A DNA stretch of 64,000 nucleotides from Pseudogracilibacillus sp037892545. GTDB lineage: Bacteria; Bacillota; Bacilli; Bacillales; Amphibacillaceae. The notes beneath the pieces were generated by a model that made no database searches, had not been told where the DNA came from, and worked only from the letters and a program-made list of their open reading frames with translations. Position numbers and translations under genes: made by a program. The DNA is taken from contig NZ_JBBKBG010000002.1 in the NCBI RefSeq assembly GCF_037892545.1, positions 124,001 to 188,000 on the forward strand. Direction: 5' to 3'. Shown here piece after piece: positions 17,334 to 26,239 of this stretch (position 1 is its first letter; each line of letters begins with the position of its first letter).

Positions 17334-17385
17334 CGACCCCCAAACATACTGAGTGTAGTATGTTTGGGGGTTACTACTTTACTGG
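17334..17385 (+). terminator. Strong terminator after sstT
   Basis: ACCCCCAAACATACT pairs with AGTATGTTTGGGGGT (15 bp) around a 6-base loop. The tract 17386-17645 upstream of the thiolase gene has no convincing gene. It contains the direct repeat GCATTC-GAT-GCATTC (17562-17576) just upstream of the operon, a possible regulator site. Confidence 0.8.
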
Positions 17386-17645
17386 TGTTTTTCTTTTTGT
17401 CTAACAAATACTTCGAAATGATATGTCGTTACTCCTTTGGTTGAGAAACGAAAGACTGGTGACTAGACCGAGAGAAACTTCCTATTATACGACCGAAATA
17501 ACATGCGCTAATAATTTCAAATCCATCTATACACCTATATATATTCAAATTCAGAGAAGTTGCATTCGATGCATTCATTTTACTTATAAATCAAAGGGAA
17601 GTAAAATATAAGAAATGATTCATATTGAGAGGATGGGGATTTTAT

Positions 17646-18830
17646 ATGCGAGAAGTTGTAGTTGTAAGCGCTTTAAGGACGGCGATAGGTAGTTTTGGTG
17701 GGTCACTGTCTTCTGTTCCTGCCACAGAATTGGGAGCGCAAGTTATAAAACGTGTATTACATGATAGTAATATTACAGGTGACAAAGTAGATGAAGTTAT
17801 TTTTGGGAATGTACTCCAAGCTGGTTTAGGACAAAATCCGGCACGACAAGCTTCGATAAAAGCTGGCTTACCTGATCATGTACCGGCATTCACGATAAAT
17901 AAAGTGTGTGGTTCTGGTTTGAAAGCAATCCATTTAGCACAACAAGCGATTGCATTAGGTGATGCTGATATAATCGTTGCAGGTGGGATGGAGAACATGA
18001 GTCAAGCTCCGTATTTATCGATGGATGCTAGAAATGGTTTACGTATGGGGAATAAAACACTGGTGGATAGTATGATTCAGGATGGATTATGGTGTGCCTT
18101 CCATGATTATCATATGGGGATAACAGCGGAAAATATTTGTGACCGTTATGAATTAACGCGAGAAGAACAAGATATGTTTGCAGTTGAAAGTCAGAAAAAA
18201 GCAGCAAAGGCGAGAAAAGAAGGGAAATTCGCTGATGAAATTGTACCAGTTGAAATCCCACAACGTCGTGGAGAACCAATTGTATTTAAAGAAGACGAAT
18301 ATATTCGAGAGGATGCTTCTATCGAGTCCATGGCAAAACTTCGCCCAGCATTTAAAAAAGACGGTTCTGTTACGGCAGGTAATGCATCAGGTATTAATGA
18401 CGGGGCTGCGGCGGTACTTTTAATGAGTAAAGAAAAAGCAGAAGCATTAGGTGTGCCACCATTAGCGACACTCGTAGCGAATGCAAGTGCAGCACTGGAT
18501 CCAAGTGTGATGGGGTTAGGTCCAATTTATGCGACAGAGAAAGTGTTAAAGAAAGCGAATATTGCATTACAAGATGTTGATTTAATCGAAGCGAATGAAG
18601 CTTTTGCTGCACAATCATTAGCAGTTGCCAAAGATCTTCAACTCGATATGAATAAAGTGAATGTAAATGGTGGTGCAATAGCTTTAGGACACCCTATCGG
18701 TGCAAGTGGAACACGTATTTTTGTAACATTGTTACATGAAATGAAACGAAGAAAATCAACATACGGTTTAGCGACATTATGTATTGGCGGTGGGCAAGGT
18801 GTTGCCACTATCATAAAAAATTATGATTAA
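17646..18830 (+). CDS. Acetyl-CoA C-acetyltransferase (thiolase)
   Basis: A 394-residue thiolase that condenses two acetyl-CoA to acetoacetyl-CoA or cleaves it in reverse. Active-site Cys88 lies in NKVCGSGLKAI; the C-terminal motifs are ALGHPIGASG (His) and CIGGGQG (second Cys). The frame begins at 17625, but the ATG at 17646 gives the standard N terminus REVVVVSALRTAIGSFGG. A GAGAGGATGGGG site precedes it. The next two genes encode a CoA transferase, so the operon can activate and cleave acetoacetate. Confidence 0.93.
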   Translation: MREVVVVSALRTAIGSFGGSLSSVPATELGAQVIKRVLHDSNITGDKVDEVIFGNVLQAGLGQNPARQASIKAGLPDHVPAFTINKVCGSGLKAIHLAQQAIALGDADIIVAGGMENMSQAPYLSMDARNGLRMGNKTLVDSMIQDGLWCAFHDYHMGITAENICDRYELTREEQDMFAVESQKKAAKARKEGKFADEIVPVEIPQRRGEPIVFKEDEYIREDASIESMAKLRPAFKKDGSVTAGNASGINDGAAAVLLMSKEKAEALGVPPLATLVANASAALDPSVMGLGPIYATEKVLKKANIALQDVDLIEANEAFAAQSLAVAKDLQLDMNKVNVNGGAIALGHPIGASGTRIFVTLLHEMKRRKSTYGLATLCIGGGQGVATIIKNYD

Positions 18831-18843
18831 GTAGGTGGAAGAA

Positions 18844-19536
18844 ATGAAACGTATATTTCATAACGCACAAGAAGCGGGAGAATATATGGAAGATGGCATG
18901 ACATTAATGGTTGGCGGATTTGGTCTTGTTGGCATTCCAGAAAACTTAATTCAAGCAGTTCGTCATAAGGGAGTTAAAGATTTAACGGTTATTTCAAATA
19001 ACTGTGGAGTGGATGACTGGGGATTAGGATTACTATTACAAGATAAACAAATATCCCATATGATTGCATCTTACGTTGGAGAAAATAAAGAATTTGAACG
19101 TCAGTTTTTAAGTGGGGAATTAAAAGTTACATTAGTGCCACAAGGAAGTTTAGCAGAAAAAATTCGTGCAGGTGGTGCAGGAATTCCAGCTTTCTATACA
19201 CCAACAGGAGTAGGAACACCAATTGCAGAAGGAAAAGAAGTACGGGAATTTAATGGAAAAGAATATGTGTTAGAAGAAGCATTTCACGCTGATGTTAGTC
19301 TCATACGTGCATGGAAAGCAGATACATCTGGAAACTTGATATTTAGAAAAACGGCCCGTAATTTTAATCCAATCATGGCTGCTGCTGGAAAGTATACCAT
19401 TGTCGAAGCGGAAGAAATTGTAGAAACTGGTGCACTTGACCCAGATCAAATTCATACACCAGGAATTTACGTAGATGCACTTGTACAGGGGGACCAAGAA
19501 AAACGAATTGAACGGTTGACGACCAGAGAAAGATAG
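18844..19536 (+). CDS. scoA: 3-oxoacid CoA-transferase subunit A
   Basis: A 230-residue alpha subunit of succinyl-CoA:3-ketoacid (or acetoacetate) CoA transferase, family I. The conserved GGFGLVGIPENL motif is at about residues 22-33, and the glycine-rich AGGAGIPAFYTPTGVGT segment near 108-124 binds CoA. AGGTGG upstream sets the ATG at 18844 rather than the GTG at 18835. It works with the beta subunit encoded 11 bases downstream. AtoD is the E. coli name for an equivalent subunit. Confidence 0.93.
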   Translation: MKRIFHNAQEAGEYMEDGMTLMVGGFGLVGIPENLIQAVRHKGVKDLTVISNNCGVDDWGLGLLLQDKQISHMIASYVGENKEFERQFLSGELKVTLVPQGSLAEKIRAGGAGIPAFYTPTGVGTPIAEGKEVREFNGKEYVLEEAFHADVSLIRAWKADTSGNLIFRKTARNFNPIMAAAGKYTIVEAEEIVETGALDPDQIHTPGIYVDALVQGDQEKRIERLTTRER

Positions 19537-19547
19537 GAGGGTCAAAG

Positions 19548-20183
19548 ATGGCAAATAGTACGAGGGTACAAATTGTAAAAAGAGCGGAAAAGGAAATTAA
19601 TGATGGAGATTATGTTAATTTAGGAATTGGTATGCCAACAATGGTTGCGAATTATATTTCCGATAATAAACAAGTGGTTCTACAATCTGAAAATGGATTG
19701 TTAGGGATTGGCCCATATCCGACAGAAGAGGAAGTAGATCCTGATTTAATAAACGCTGGAAAAGAAACCGTTACAACGATAAAAGGAGCAAGCTTTTTTA
19801 ACAATGCGGAGTCATTTGCGATGATCCGTGGCGGCCATATTGATGTTGCCATTTTAGGTGCAATGGAAGTATCTGAAACAGGAGATTTGGCGAATTGGAT
19901 GATCCCAGGAAAAATGGTAAAAGGAATGGGCGGGGCAATGGATCTTGTGCATGGTGCGAAAAAGGTTATTGTCATGATGGAGCATGTTACACGTCACGGT
20001 GCACCAAAAATTTTAAAACAATGCGCATTACCTTTAACAGGACAAGGCGTTGTCGACCGGATTATTACAGATAGAGCTGTATTAGATGTGACAGATAATG
20101 GGTTGGAATTAGTAGAATTGTTAAATGGATATACGTTTGAACAAGTTCAAGAAGCGACAGAACCAACAATTGTCGTAAAGTAA
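19548..20183 (+). CDS. scoB: 3-oxoacid CoA-transferase subunit B
   Basis: A 211-residue beta subunit. The catalytic Glu48 is in SENGLLGIGPYP, which forms the enzyme-CoA thioester; NLGIGMPT lies at residues 24-31. AGGAGGG precedes the start. Together with ScoA and the thiolase it would convert acetoacetate via acetoacetyl-CoA to acetyl-CoA (ketone body use, butyrate or polyhydroxybutyrate metabolism). Confidence 0.93.
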   Translation: MANSTRVQIVKRAEKEINDGDYVNLGIGMPTMVANYISDNKQVVLQSENGLLGIGPYPTEEEVDPDLINAGKETVTTIKGASFFNNAESFAMIRGGHIDVAILGAMEVSETGDLANWMIPGKMVKGMGGAMDLVHGAKKVIVMMEHVTRHGAPKILKQCALPLTGQGVVDRIITDRAVLDVTDNGLELVELLNGYTFEQVQEATEPTIVVK

Positions 20184-20191
20184 CAGGCTAA

Positions 20192-20301
20192 GGATAAGTT
20201 TGGGATAAAATCATGTAGTCGTGAAATAAAATGAATGTATGTATTCATTTTCATTTCGTTTTATTTGATAACGACTTTTTATTTATATCCCTAACTTATC
20301 C
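20192..20301. terminator. Large nested hairpin between scoB and nsrR
   Basis: Outer arms GGATAAGTTTGGGATA (20192-20207) and TATCCCTAACTTATCC (20286-20301) pair with one mismatch. Inside, GTCGT...AAATAAAA pairs with TTTTATTT...ACGAC followed by TTTTTA. The inner hairpin is a rho-independent terminator; the whole likely stops transcription from both sides of a convergent pair. Confidence 0.6.
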
Positions 20302-20310
20302 CATTTTATT

Positions 20311-20751
20311 TTATGGATCTATTTGAAGTAATCCCCTAAACATTAGTGGTTGATCAATAACATCAGCAATCGTATAGTTATCTAATACAGCTAAATAAGC
20401 TGCTAATGCTTCTCCGAGTACACTACGCAATCCACAAACAGGTGAAAGGACACAATGGTTTGCACCACTATTAAAACATTCCACCATATAAAAATCTTCT
20501 TCCGTTTCTCTAACGATGGACCCAATTGTAATTTCTTCAGGTGGTTTTGCTAATACAATCCCACCACCACGTCCACGAGTCGTCTCAATCACTCCTATTT
20601 TTCCTAACTGATGGATGACCTTCATTAAATGATTTCTGGAAACATTATAAGCTTCTGTTATTTCTGTAATCGTCGATTTCTCATCCGTATCTTTCACTGC
20701 TAAGTATATTAAGACGCGTAAAGCATAATCTGTATAGTTTGTTAGTCTCAT
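20311..20751 (-). CDS. nsrR: Nitric-oxide-sensing Rrf2 repressor NsrR
   Basis: A 146-residue Rrf2-family regulator with an N-terminal winged helix. The cluster-binding region has Cys92, Cys100 and Cys106 in the arrangement found in NsrR, and Asp8 (NYTDYAL) as the fourth [4Fe-4S] ligand. NO destroys the cluster and releases DNA. Size equals that of B. subtilis NsrR. AGGTG before the ATG at 20751 sets the start. It is divergent from hmp; two operator-like dyads lie in the shared region, one over its own promoter. Confidence 0.92.
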   Translation of the reverse strand: MRLTNYTDYALRVLIYLAVKDTDEKSTITEITEAYNVSRNHLMKVIHQLGKIGVIETTRGRGGGIVLAKPPEEITIGSIVRETEEDFYMVECFNSGANHCVLSPVCGLRSVLGEALAAYLAVLDNYTIADVIDQPLMFRGLLQIDP

Positions 20752-20785
20752 TTTCATCACCTACATATATTATAGCATCTTTTAA

Positions 20786-20806
20786 AGATGTATTTTAAAT
20801 GAATGT
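20786..20806. promoter_or_regulatory. NsrR operator, nsrR side
   Basis: AGATGTATTTTAAATGAATG resembles the Bacillus NsrR site (ATGTATTTTAAATACAT pattern). It lies just upstream of a TATAAT (20774-20769 on the minus strand) for nsrR, so autoregulation is likely. Confidence 0.6.
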
Positions 20807-20872
20807 TTGTGACAAAATTAAGAAGGAGATGTGTCGACTTTTTGACACCTTTTCATAATGCTTTATTTTGTA

Positions 20873-20901
20873 TTGATAGATATTTTATATCGGGTTACAC
20901 T
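20873..20901 (+). promoter_or_regulatory. Sigma-A promoter of hmp
   Basis: TTGATA (20873-20878), a 17-base spacer and TACACT (20896-20901). Transcription would begin near 20908, inside the second NsrR site. Confidence 0.6.
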
Positions 20902-20904
20902 AAA

Positions 20905-20924
20905 GGTGCATTAAAAATACATGT
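20905..20924. promoter_or_regulatory. NsrR operator, hmp side
   Basis: GGTGCATTAAAAATACATGT, on the reverse strand ATGTATTTTTAATGCAC, is a good NsrR-type dyad. It overlaps the expected +1 of hmp, where bound repressor would block initiation. Confidence 0.65.
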
Positions 20925-20966
20925 TTAATTTTTATGATATATATTTAAATAGGGGAGAGATTTCAA

Positions 20967-22184
20967 ATGACTTTATCAAAAGAAACGATGGATATTATTA
21001 AATCAACGGCACCAGTTTTAGCAGAGCACGGGAAAACGATAACAACGGTGTTTTACAAAAATATGTTTGCAGCAAACCCGGAATTATTAAATATTTTTAA
21101 CAAGACAAATCAAGCGAAAGGCCAACAACAAGAGGCTTTAGCGAATATGGTATATCAAGCAGCAGCTAATATTGATCAATTAGAAACCATTATTGATGAA
21201 GTAAATTTAGTTGCACATAAACACCGTGGATTAAATGTTTTACCTGAACATTACCCAATTGTAGGAAAAAATTTATTAATTGCCATTAAAGAAGTGTTAG
21301 GAGAAGCGGCTACAGATGAAATTATGAATGCTTGGGAAGAAACTTACGGTGTACTAGCAAAAGTATTCATTGATATAGAAGAAGAAATGTATAAAGAAGC
21401 AGAGTCTAAAGAAGGCGGATGGAGAGGCTTTAAAGATTTTACCGTTGTTGATAAGGTGAAAGAAAGTGATGTAATTACATCATTTTACTTAGAACCTAAA
21501 GATGGTGGGGTTGTTCCGATGTATGAGGCTGGACAATATTTATCTGTTCGTGTACATCCAGAGGGAGCAGAACATAAACAAATCCGTCACTATACATTAT
21601 CGACTAAACCAAATGGTAAGCAATTCCGTATTTCAGTGAAGAAAGAAGCGGACTTTACTCCAAATGGTGTTGTATCAACACATTTACATGACAATGTACA
21701 AGTGGGTGATACAATTGAGGCGAGTGCACCGGCTGGATTATTTACCTTAACAGAAGAAGATGCTCCAGTGGCATTTATTAGTGGTGGAGTAGGTATTACA
21801 CCGATGTTAAGTATGTTTGAACAATTAATAGATGAAAAGTCAACACGTGATATTACATTTTTACATGCCGCACAAAATGAAAAATTACATGCGTTCCATG
21901 AAGATGTAAAGGCGATGGTTGCCACTGCTGAAAATGCAAAATATGTGTATGGATATAGTAATCCAATCGATAAAGATGGAGAACAAGACTTCAATGGTTT
22001 TATTAACAAAGAAGTATTAGAAAACATTAAACAAGAAAACATGATTTATTATGTTGTAGGTCCTGTGCCAATGATGGAGCATGTTGCAAACTTATTAACA
22101 GAAATTGGAGTACCAGCTCAAAACATTAAATACGAATTATTTGGACCAAAACAAACGATTATTAAAAAAGCACAATTAGCATAG
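20967..22184 (+). CDS. hmp: Flavohemoglobin, nitric oxide dioxygenase
   Basis: A 405-residue three-domain protein: globin (about 1-140) with proximal His86 in AHKHRGL and Tyr30 at the distal site, an FAD-binding ferredoxin-reductase domain (about 155-260, motif RHYTLS), and an NAD-binding domain (about 265-400, GGVGITPML). It oxidises NO to nitrate with O2 and NADH. AGGGGAGAG precedes the ATG. Repression by the divergent NsrR is indicated by two operator-like sites. Confidence 0.95.
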   Translation: MTLSKETMDIIKSTAPVLAEHGKTITTVFYKNMFAANPELLNIFNKTNQAKGQQQEALANMVYQAAANIDQLETIIDEVNLVAHKHRGLNVLPEHYPIVGKNLLIAIKEVLGEAATDEIMNAWEETYGVLAKVFIDIEEEMYKEAESKEGGWRGFKDFTVVDKVKESDVITSFYLEPKDGGVVPMYEAGQYLSVRVHPEGAEHKQIRHYTLSTKPNGKQFRISVKKEADFTPNGVVSTHLHDNVQVGDTIEASAPAGLFTLTEEDAPVAFISGGVGITPMLSMFEQLIDEKSTRDITFLHAAQNEKLHAFHEDVKAMVATAENAKYVYGYSNPIDKDGEQDFNGFINKEVLENIKQENMIYYVVGPVPMMEHVANLLTEIGVPAQNIKYELFGPKQTIIKKAQLA

Positions 22185-22215
22185 TACCGTTTATATAATA
22201 GGATCAGTAAAATTT

Positions 22216-22282
22216 AAAAAACACGAACATGGTGTAGAGCATTGTATCTTGCTCTCTTTCCTACCATGATTCGTGTTTTTTT
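22216..22282 (+). terminator. Terminator after hmp
   Basis: AAAAACACGAACATGGT pairs with ACCATGATTCGTGTTTTT (one mismatch), with an inner AGAGC/GCTCT stem. Confidence 0.85.
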
Positions 22283-22434
22283 ATTTAAGAAATTTGTCAT
22301 CTAAAATAAATATTGCATCATTCATATTTATTCACGTAGCCTCTTCCTTCTCATCGTGCATATGAATGTTTGTATCATTGCTAAACTAAGGCATGCAAAT
22401 GGGCATGCAAGTAGCATGGAAATGTTCTCATGAA

Positions 22435-22476
22435 AAATAGCCTCTCTTTTGATTGTATAAAAAAGAGGGGCTATTT
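22435..22476 (-). terminator. Terminator after hemH
   Basis: AAATAGCCTCTCTTTT pairs with AAAAGAGGGGCTATTT, and on the minus strand a T run follows. It lies 8 bases beyond the hemH stop. Confidence 0.8.
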
Positions 22477-22483
22477 AATCGAT

Positions 22484-23419
22484 TTAGATTTTTACTTTTA
22501 ACTCATTTAAGACAACTTTTGCTAATGTTTCAACGAATAGAGGATCCGTATTAGGCATTTCTGGTCTGTAATAATGTGCATTTAATTCTTCACATACCTC
22601 TTTACACTCAACGTCATTGTCAAATAATACTTCCAGATGGTCGGAAACGAATCCTACTGGTGCATAGACGAATGTACGATAGCCATCTTCATCGTATAAT
22701 TTTTTCGTCACATCACAGACGTCTGGTCCTAACCATTCCACACGTGTGTTTCCTTCACTTTGCCATGCAACTTCATAATTTGTAATGTCTGCTTTCTTGG
22801 CAATTAATTTTGCTGTTTCTTTTAATTGGTCTACGTATGGATCACCGGTTTTTAAAATATTTGTTGGCAAACTATGTGCCGAAAATAAAGTAATTGCGTT
22901 TTTTCGTTCGTCTTCTGTCATTTTTGCATATTCTGTTTGGATAGATTTAGCCCAATATTCAATGAAACCTTCCTCAGTATACCAACTTTCTACAGAACTA
23001 ATAGAGATACCATATTTATCTGCAGCTTCTTTTGCACGTTTATTATATCCTTTAATGCTCAAACTAGAATAGTGTGGAGCGAGAACAAGTGAGACAATAT
23101 GTTCAATCCCTGCTTCATGGATGGCATCCACTGCATCTTCAATGAATGGTTCGATATGTTTTAATCCGATAAATGGTTCAAATTGAATATCGTCTTGTAA
23201 TTCATTTAATTGTGCAGAGATTGCTTCTACCTGCTGTTTCGTAATGTTAGCCATTGGTGATACTCCACCGATTGCTTCATACTTTTCCGTTAGGTCGTCT
23301 AAAGCCTCTTGTGAAGGTTCTCTTCCATTACGAATATGTGTGTAGTACCTTTTAATATCCGATTGTTCATAGGGTGTTCCATATGCCATAATTAATAAAC
23401 CAACTTTTTTCTTTCCCAT
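22484..23419 (-). CDS. hemH: Coproporphyrin III ferrochelatase (HemH/CpfC)
   Basis: A 311-residue ferrochelatase of the Gram-positive type, which inserts Fe2+ into coproporphyrin III in the cytosol. The N terminus GLLIMAYGTPY and the RYYTHIRNGR segment are diagnostic. The metal-site His is in LFSAHSLP (about 183) and the acidic partner in SDHLEVLFD (about 264). Its partner ChdC (HemQ) is encoded divergently 193 bases away, so the last two steps of the coproporphyrin-dependent heme route are side by side. Confidence 0.95.
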   Translation of the reverse strand: MGKKKVGLLIMAYGTPYEQSDIKRYYTHIRNGREPSQEALDDLTEKYEAIGGVSPMANITKQQVEAISAQLNELQDDIQFEPFIGLKHIEPFIEDAVDAIHEAGIEHIVSLVLAPHYSSLSIKGYNKRAKEAADKYGISISSVESWYTEEGFIEYWAKSIQTEYAKMTEDERKNAITLFSAHSLPTNILKTGDPYVDQLKETAKLIAKKADITNYEVAWQSEGNTRVEWLGPDVCDVTKKLYDEDGYRTFVYAPVGFVSDHLEVLFDNDVECKEVCEELNAHYYRPEMPNTDPLFVETLAKVVLNELKVKI

Positions 23420-23521
23420 TTTTGCACCTCTTTTAAAATTTTTGTGTAAAATTACGGTTCGAATAACTTTGTTTAATTAGCTGTTAGTATGCTTGAATGT
23501 TAAAAAAGTTATTACGATTTG

Positions 23522-23551
23522 TTGAACAAGACATTATTAACTGTCTAGTAT
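23522..23551 (+). promoter_or_regulatory. Sigma-A promoter of hemQ
   Basis: TTGAAC (23522-23527), an 18-base spacer and TAGTAT (23546-23551), about 60 bases before the hemQ start. Confidence 0.5.
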
Positions 23552-23612
23552 ATATAAATTATGTTATATTAAAGATGAACATTTTTCAATACAAAAGGAG
23601 CGAATGATTTTT

Positions 23613-24359
23613 ATGGTTGAAGCAGTAGAAACGATGGATGGTTGGTGCTGTTTGCACGACCTACGAAAAGTAGATTGGGAAAAATGGAAAAATGCGAGTG
23701 AAACAGAAAGAACAGAGGCGCTTACACAGTTTCAAGAATTGTTAAAAGAATGGGAACTCGTGGAAGAGAAAAAAGAAGGTAGTCATGCACTTTATCAAGC
23801 AATTGGCCATAAAGGCGATGTACTATTTATGATTTTACGTCCTACATTTGCACAAGTAGCAGAAGTGGAGACGGCACTAAACAAAACAAAATTAGCTGAA
23901 TATTTTATTCAAACACATTCATATACCTCCATAGTAGAATTAGCAAAATATCGTCCAGAAAATGGAGTAGATCCTGAAACATTACCGGAAACACAAGCAA
24001 GATTAAAGCCAATTTTACCTAAATGGGAATATATTTGTTTCTATCCGATGAGCCGTAAGCGAGAAGGAGACAATAATTGGTATACATTAGAAAAAGGTGC
24101 ACGTTCGAAATTATTGTATGAGCATAGTTTAACTGGAAGAAAATATGCAGGAAAAGTTCAGCAAATTATTACAGGTTCGATTGGATTAGACAGGTTTGAA
24201 TGGGGTGTGACATTATTCGCACATGATGCATTACAATTTAAAAAAATTGTATACGAAATGCGTTTTGATGAAGTGACAGCATTATATGGAGAATTTGAAC
24301 AATTTTATATTGGACACCATTTGCCAAAAGAACAATTAGCAACATTTTTACACGTATAA
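23613..24359 (+). CDS. hemQ: Coproheme decarboxylase (HemQ/ChdC)
   Basis: A 248-residue protein of the chlorite-dismutase-like superfamily that turns coproheme III into heme b using peroxide. Signatures: TLDGW-type start (TMDGWCCLHDLR), the catalytic Tyr in FYPMSRKR (about 144), and the heme-binding region with His in LYEHSLTGRKY followed by GSIGLDRFEWGVTLFAHD. AAAGGAG is only 3 bases before an in-frame ATG at 23604; the ATG at 23613 gives the N terminus seen in homologues and is preferred. The next gene starts 28 bases downstream with no terminator between them. Confidence 0.92.
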   Translation: MVEAVETMDGWCCLHDLRKVDWEKWKNASETERTEALTQFQELLKEWELVEEKKEGSHALYQAIGHKGDVLFMILRPTFAQVAEVETALNKTKLAEYFIQTHSYTSIVELAKYRPENGVDPETLPETQARLKPILPKWEYICFYPMSRKREGDNNWYTLEKGARSKLLYEHSLTGRKYAGKVQQIITGSIGLDRFEWGVTLFAHDALQFKKIVYEMRFDEVTALYGEFEQFYIGHHLPKEQLATFLHV

Positions 24360-24387
24360 AGAAACAGATAGATTGAGGAATAGATAA

Positions 24388-25443
24388 ATGGAAATGAATG
24401 AAAAAGGCAAACATCGCTTGTTTGAATGGAATAAAACATGGACGATGATCGTGCTTACTATATTGTTGTTTATCTCTATCGTTGTTGCTGTATCTATTGG
24501 ACCTGTTTCGATTCCGTTTATGGAAACTATTTATATTTTTTTGAGTAAACTATCTATACCAGTAGATATGGTATTTGAGGATAAACATGCAATTGTCATT
24601 ACAGATATTCGTTTGCCACGTGTATTGTTGGCAGGGCTTGTCGGATGTGCTTTGGCAATTAGTGGGGTGACGATGCAAGGATTGTTTCGAAATCCTCTTG
24701 TAGAACCCGGATTTATTGGGATATCAAGTGGTGCAGCTTTCGGAGCGGTTCTTGCGATTTCGCTAGGACTAGCAGCAATTCATCAAGCGATTTTACCTCT
24801 CGTCGCTTTTTTAGGAGCAATTTTTGCGATGGCACTTATTTTGCTCGTTTGGAGGGTAACGAATAGTAATAGTATTGCATTGTTATTATTACTCGGTATT
24901 GGAATGAATGCCTTTTTCTCTTCTTTTACGAATGTATTAATTGCATCTTCAAGTACTGAACAAGAATTACGTGGCGCATTGTTATGGCTGCAGGGTGGAT
25001 TAGAAGGGGCGACTTGGGAACAAGTAAAGATTGTCGGTCCAATTATTTTAATAGGCAGTATCATTATTTGTTTATTTGGTCGTTCTTTAAATGTCATGTT
25101 ATTAGGCGATGAGCAAGCAATCACTTCAGGAGTGAGACTTCATCTCGTTCGGAATTCATTGCTTGCTATTGTCGCCTTAATGACAGGGGCAGCAGTTGCT
25201 GTTAGTGGCATTATTAGTTTTGTCGGTTTAGTTGTCCCACATATGTTACGACTCGTCATTGGTGCTGATCATCGTTTGCTATTACCAGCAAGTATGTTAA
25301 CAGGCGCAATTTTTCTTATTATGATGGATTTAATTTCACGTATGATTTTACAACCAGTGACATTACAAGTAGGAGTTGTATCCGCAATGGTCGGGGCACC
25401 GATTTTTATCATATTAATATTACGTTCTGTTAGGAGGGTATAA
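24388..25443 (+). CDS. FecCD/BtuC-family ABC importer permease
   Basis: A 351-residue integral membrane permease of type II ABC importers (FecCD family), with about ten membrane segments after a charged N terminus. Typical motifs are DIRLPRVLLAGLVGCALAIS, the GLFRNPLVEPGFIGISSGA segment and SGIISFVGLVVPHMLR. These proteins move ferric siderophores, heme or cobalamin. The gene follows hemQ by 28 bases and precedes the ATPase gene with one base between stop and start. Confidence 0.93.
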   Translation: MEMNEKGKHRLFEWNKTWTMIVLTILLFISIVVAVSIGPVSIPFMETIYIFLSKLSIPVDMVFEDKHAIVITDIRLPRVLLAGLVGCALAISGVTMQGLFRNPLVEPGFIGISSGAAFGAVLAISLGLAAIHQAILPLVAFLGAIFAMALILLVWRVTNSNSIALLLLLGIGMNAFFSSFTNVLIASSSTEQELRGALLWLQGGLEGATWEQVKIVGPIILIGSIIICLFGRSLNVMLLGDEQAITSGVRLHLVRNSLLAIVALMTGAAVAVSGIISFVGLVVPHMLRLVIGADHRLLLPASMLTGAIFLIMMDLISRMILQPVTLQVGVVSAMVGAPIFIILILRSVRRV

Positions 25444-25444
25444 G

Positions 25445-26239
25445 TTGCAAGCAGTGACAGTAGAAAATATGGATGTTCAAATTGGGCGTAAACATATTTT
25501 ACATCAGATTAATTTTACTATTAATCAAGGGCAATTTTTTGGATTAATTGGGCCAAATGGTAGTGGGAAATCTACATTATTAAAAACGATCGCAAATATT
25601 CAAGCGCACCATAATGGACATATATTGCTGCATGAAAAACAACAGCATACTTTTACCCCGAAACAATTAGCGAAAATGATTAGTTATGTCCCACAGGAAA
25701 CAGATGTTGGTTTTGATTTTTTAGTGAGAGATGTCATTCAAATGGGGCGTCATGTGTATGGAACATTATTTAAAAGCGAAACGAAAAAAGATGAGGAAAT
25801 GATCGAATGGGCGATGAAACAAACCAATACGACAGCTTTACAAAATGAATCGATTCGTCATTTATCTGGTGGTCAGAGGCAATTGGTTATGATTGCGAAG
25901 GCACTTGCTCAAGATACGCCAATTATTTTATTAGATGAACCAATTTCAGCATTGGATGTTCATTATCAGCTGAAAATATTAACGATGTTACAAAAATTAA
26001 GTGAACAAGGAAAAACAATTGTCATTGTTTTACACGATTTGAATTTAGCTGCTCGCTTTTGTCGCACATTACTTTTATTAAATGAAGGAAAAGTACAAAA
26101 GATTGGAACACCTGAAGAGGTGTTAACAGCGCCATTATTAAAACATATTTATCATATTGATGCACGTATTCAAAAAGATGAAGAAATGAATCGTGTCACG
26201 ATTACACCGTATATAGAGGAGATTGAAAGTAATGTTTAA
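25445..26239 (+). CDS. ABC importer ATP-binding protein (FecE/BtuD-like)
   Basis: A 264-residue ATPase for the FecCD-type permease. Walker A GPNGSGKST (about 37-45), Q-loop SYVPQETDV, signature LSGGQ, Walker B IILLDEPISALD and H-loop VLHDLN are all intact. Start is TTG with TAGGAGGG upstream; the ribosome site lies in the end of the permease gene. It overlaps the start of the binding-protein gene by 8 bases. Confidence 0.93.
   Translation: MQAVTVENMDVQIGRKHILHQINFTINQGQFFGLIGPNGSGKSTLLKTIANIQAHHNGHILLHEKQQHTFTPKQLAKMISYVPQETDVGFDFLVRDVIQMGRHVYGTLFKSETKKDEEMIEWAMKQTNTTALQNESIRHLSGGQRQLVMIAKALAQDTPIILLDEPISALDVHYQLKILTMLQKLSEQGKTIVIVLHDLNLAARFCRTLLLLNEGKVQKIGTPEEVLTAPLLKHIYHIDARIQKDEEMNRVTITPYIEEIESNV

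Noticed and set aside
17423..17611. 62-codon frame between sstT and the thiolase gene
   Set aside because: No ribosome site, unusual composition; probably chance.
20830..20847. GTGTC...GACAC hairpin between nsrR and hmp
   Set aside because: Only 5 bp and no T run; no known regulator site matches, though it lies between the two NsrR sites.
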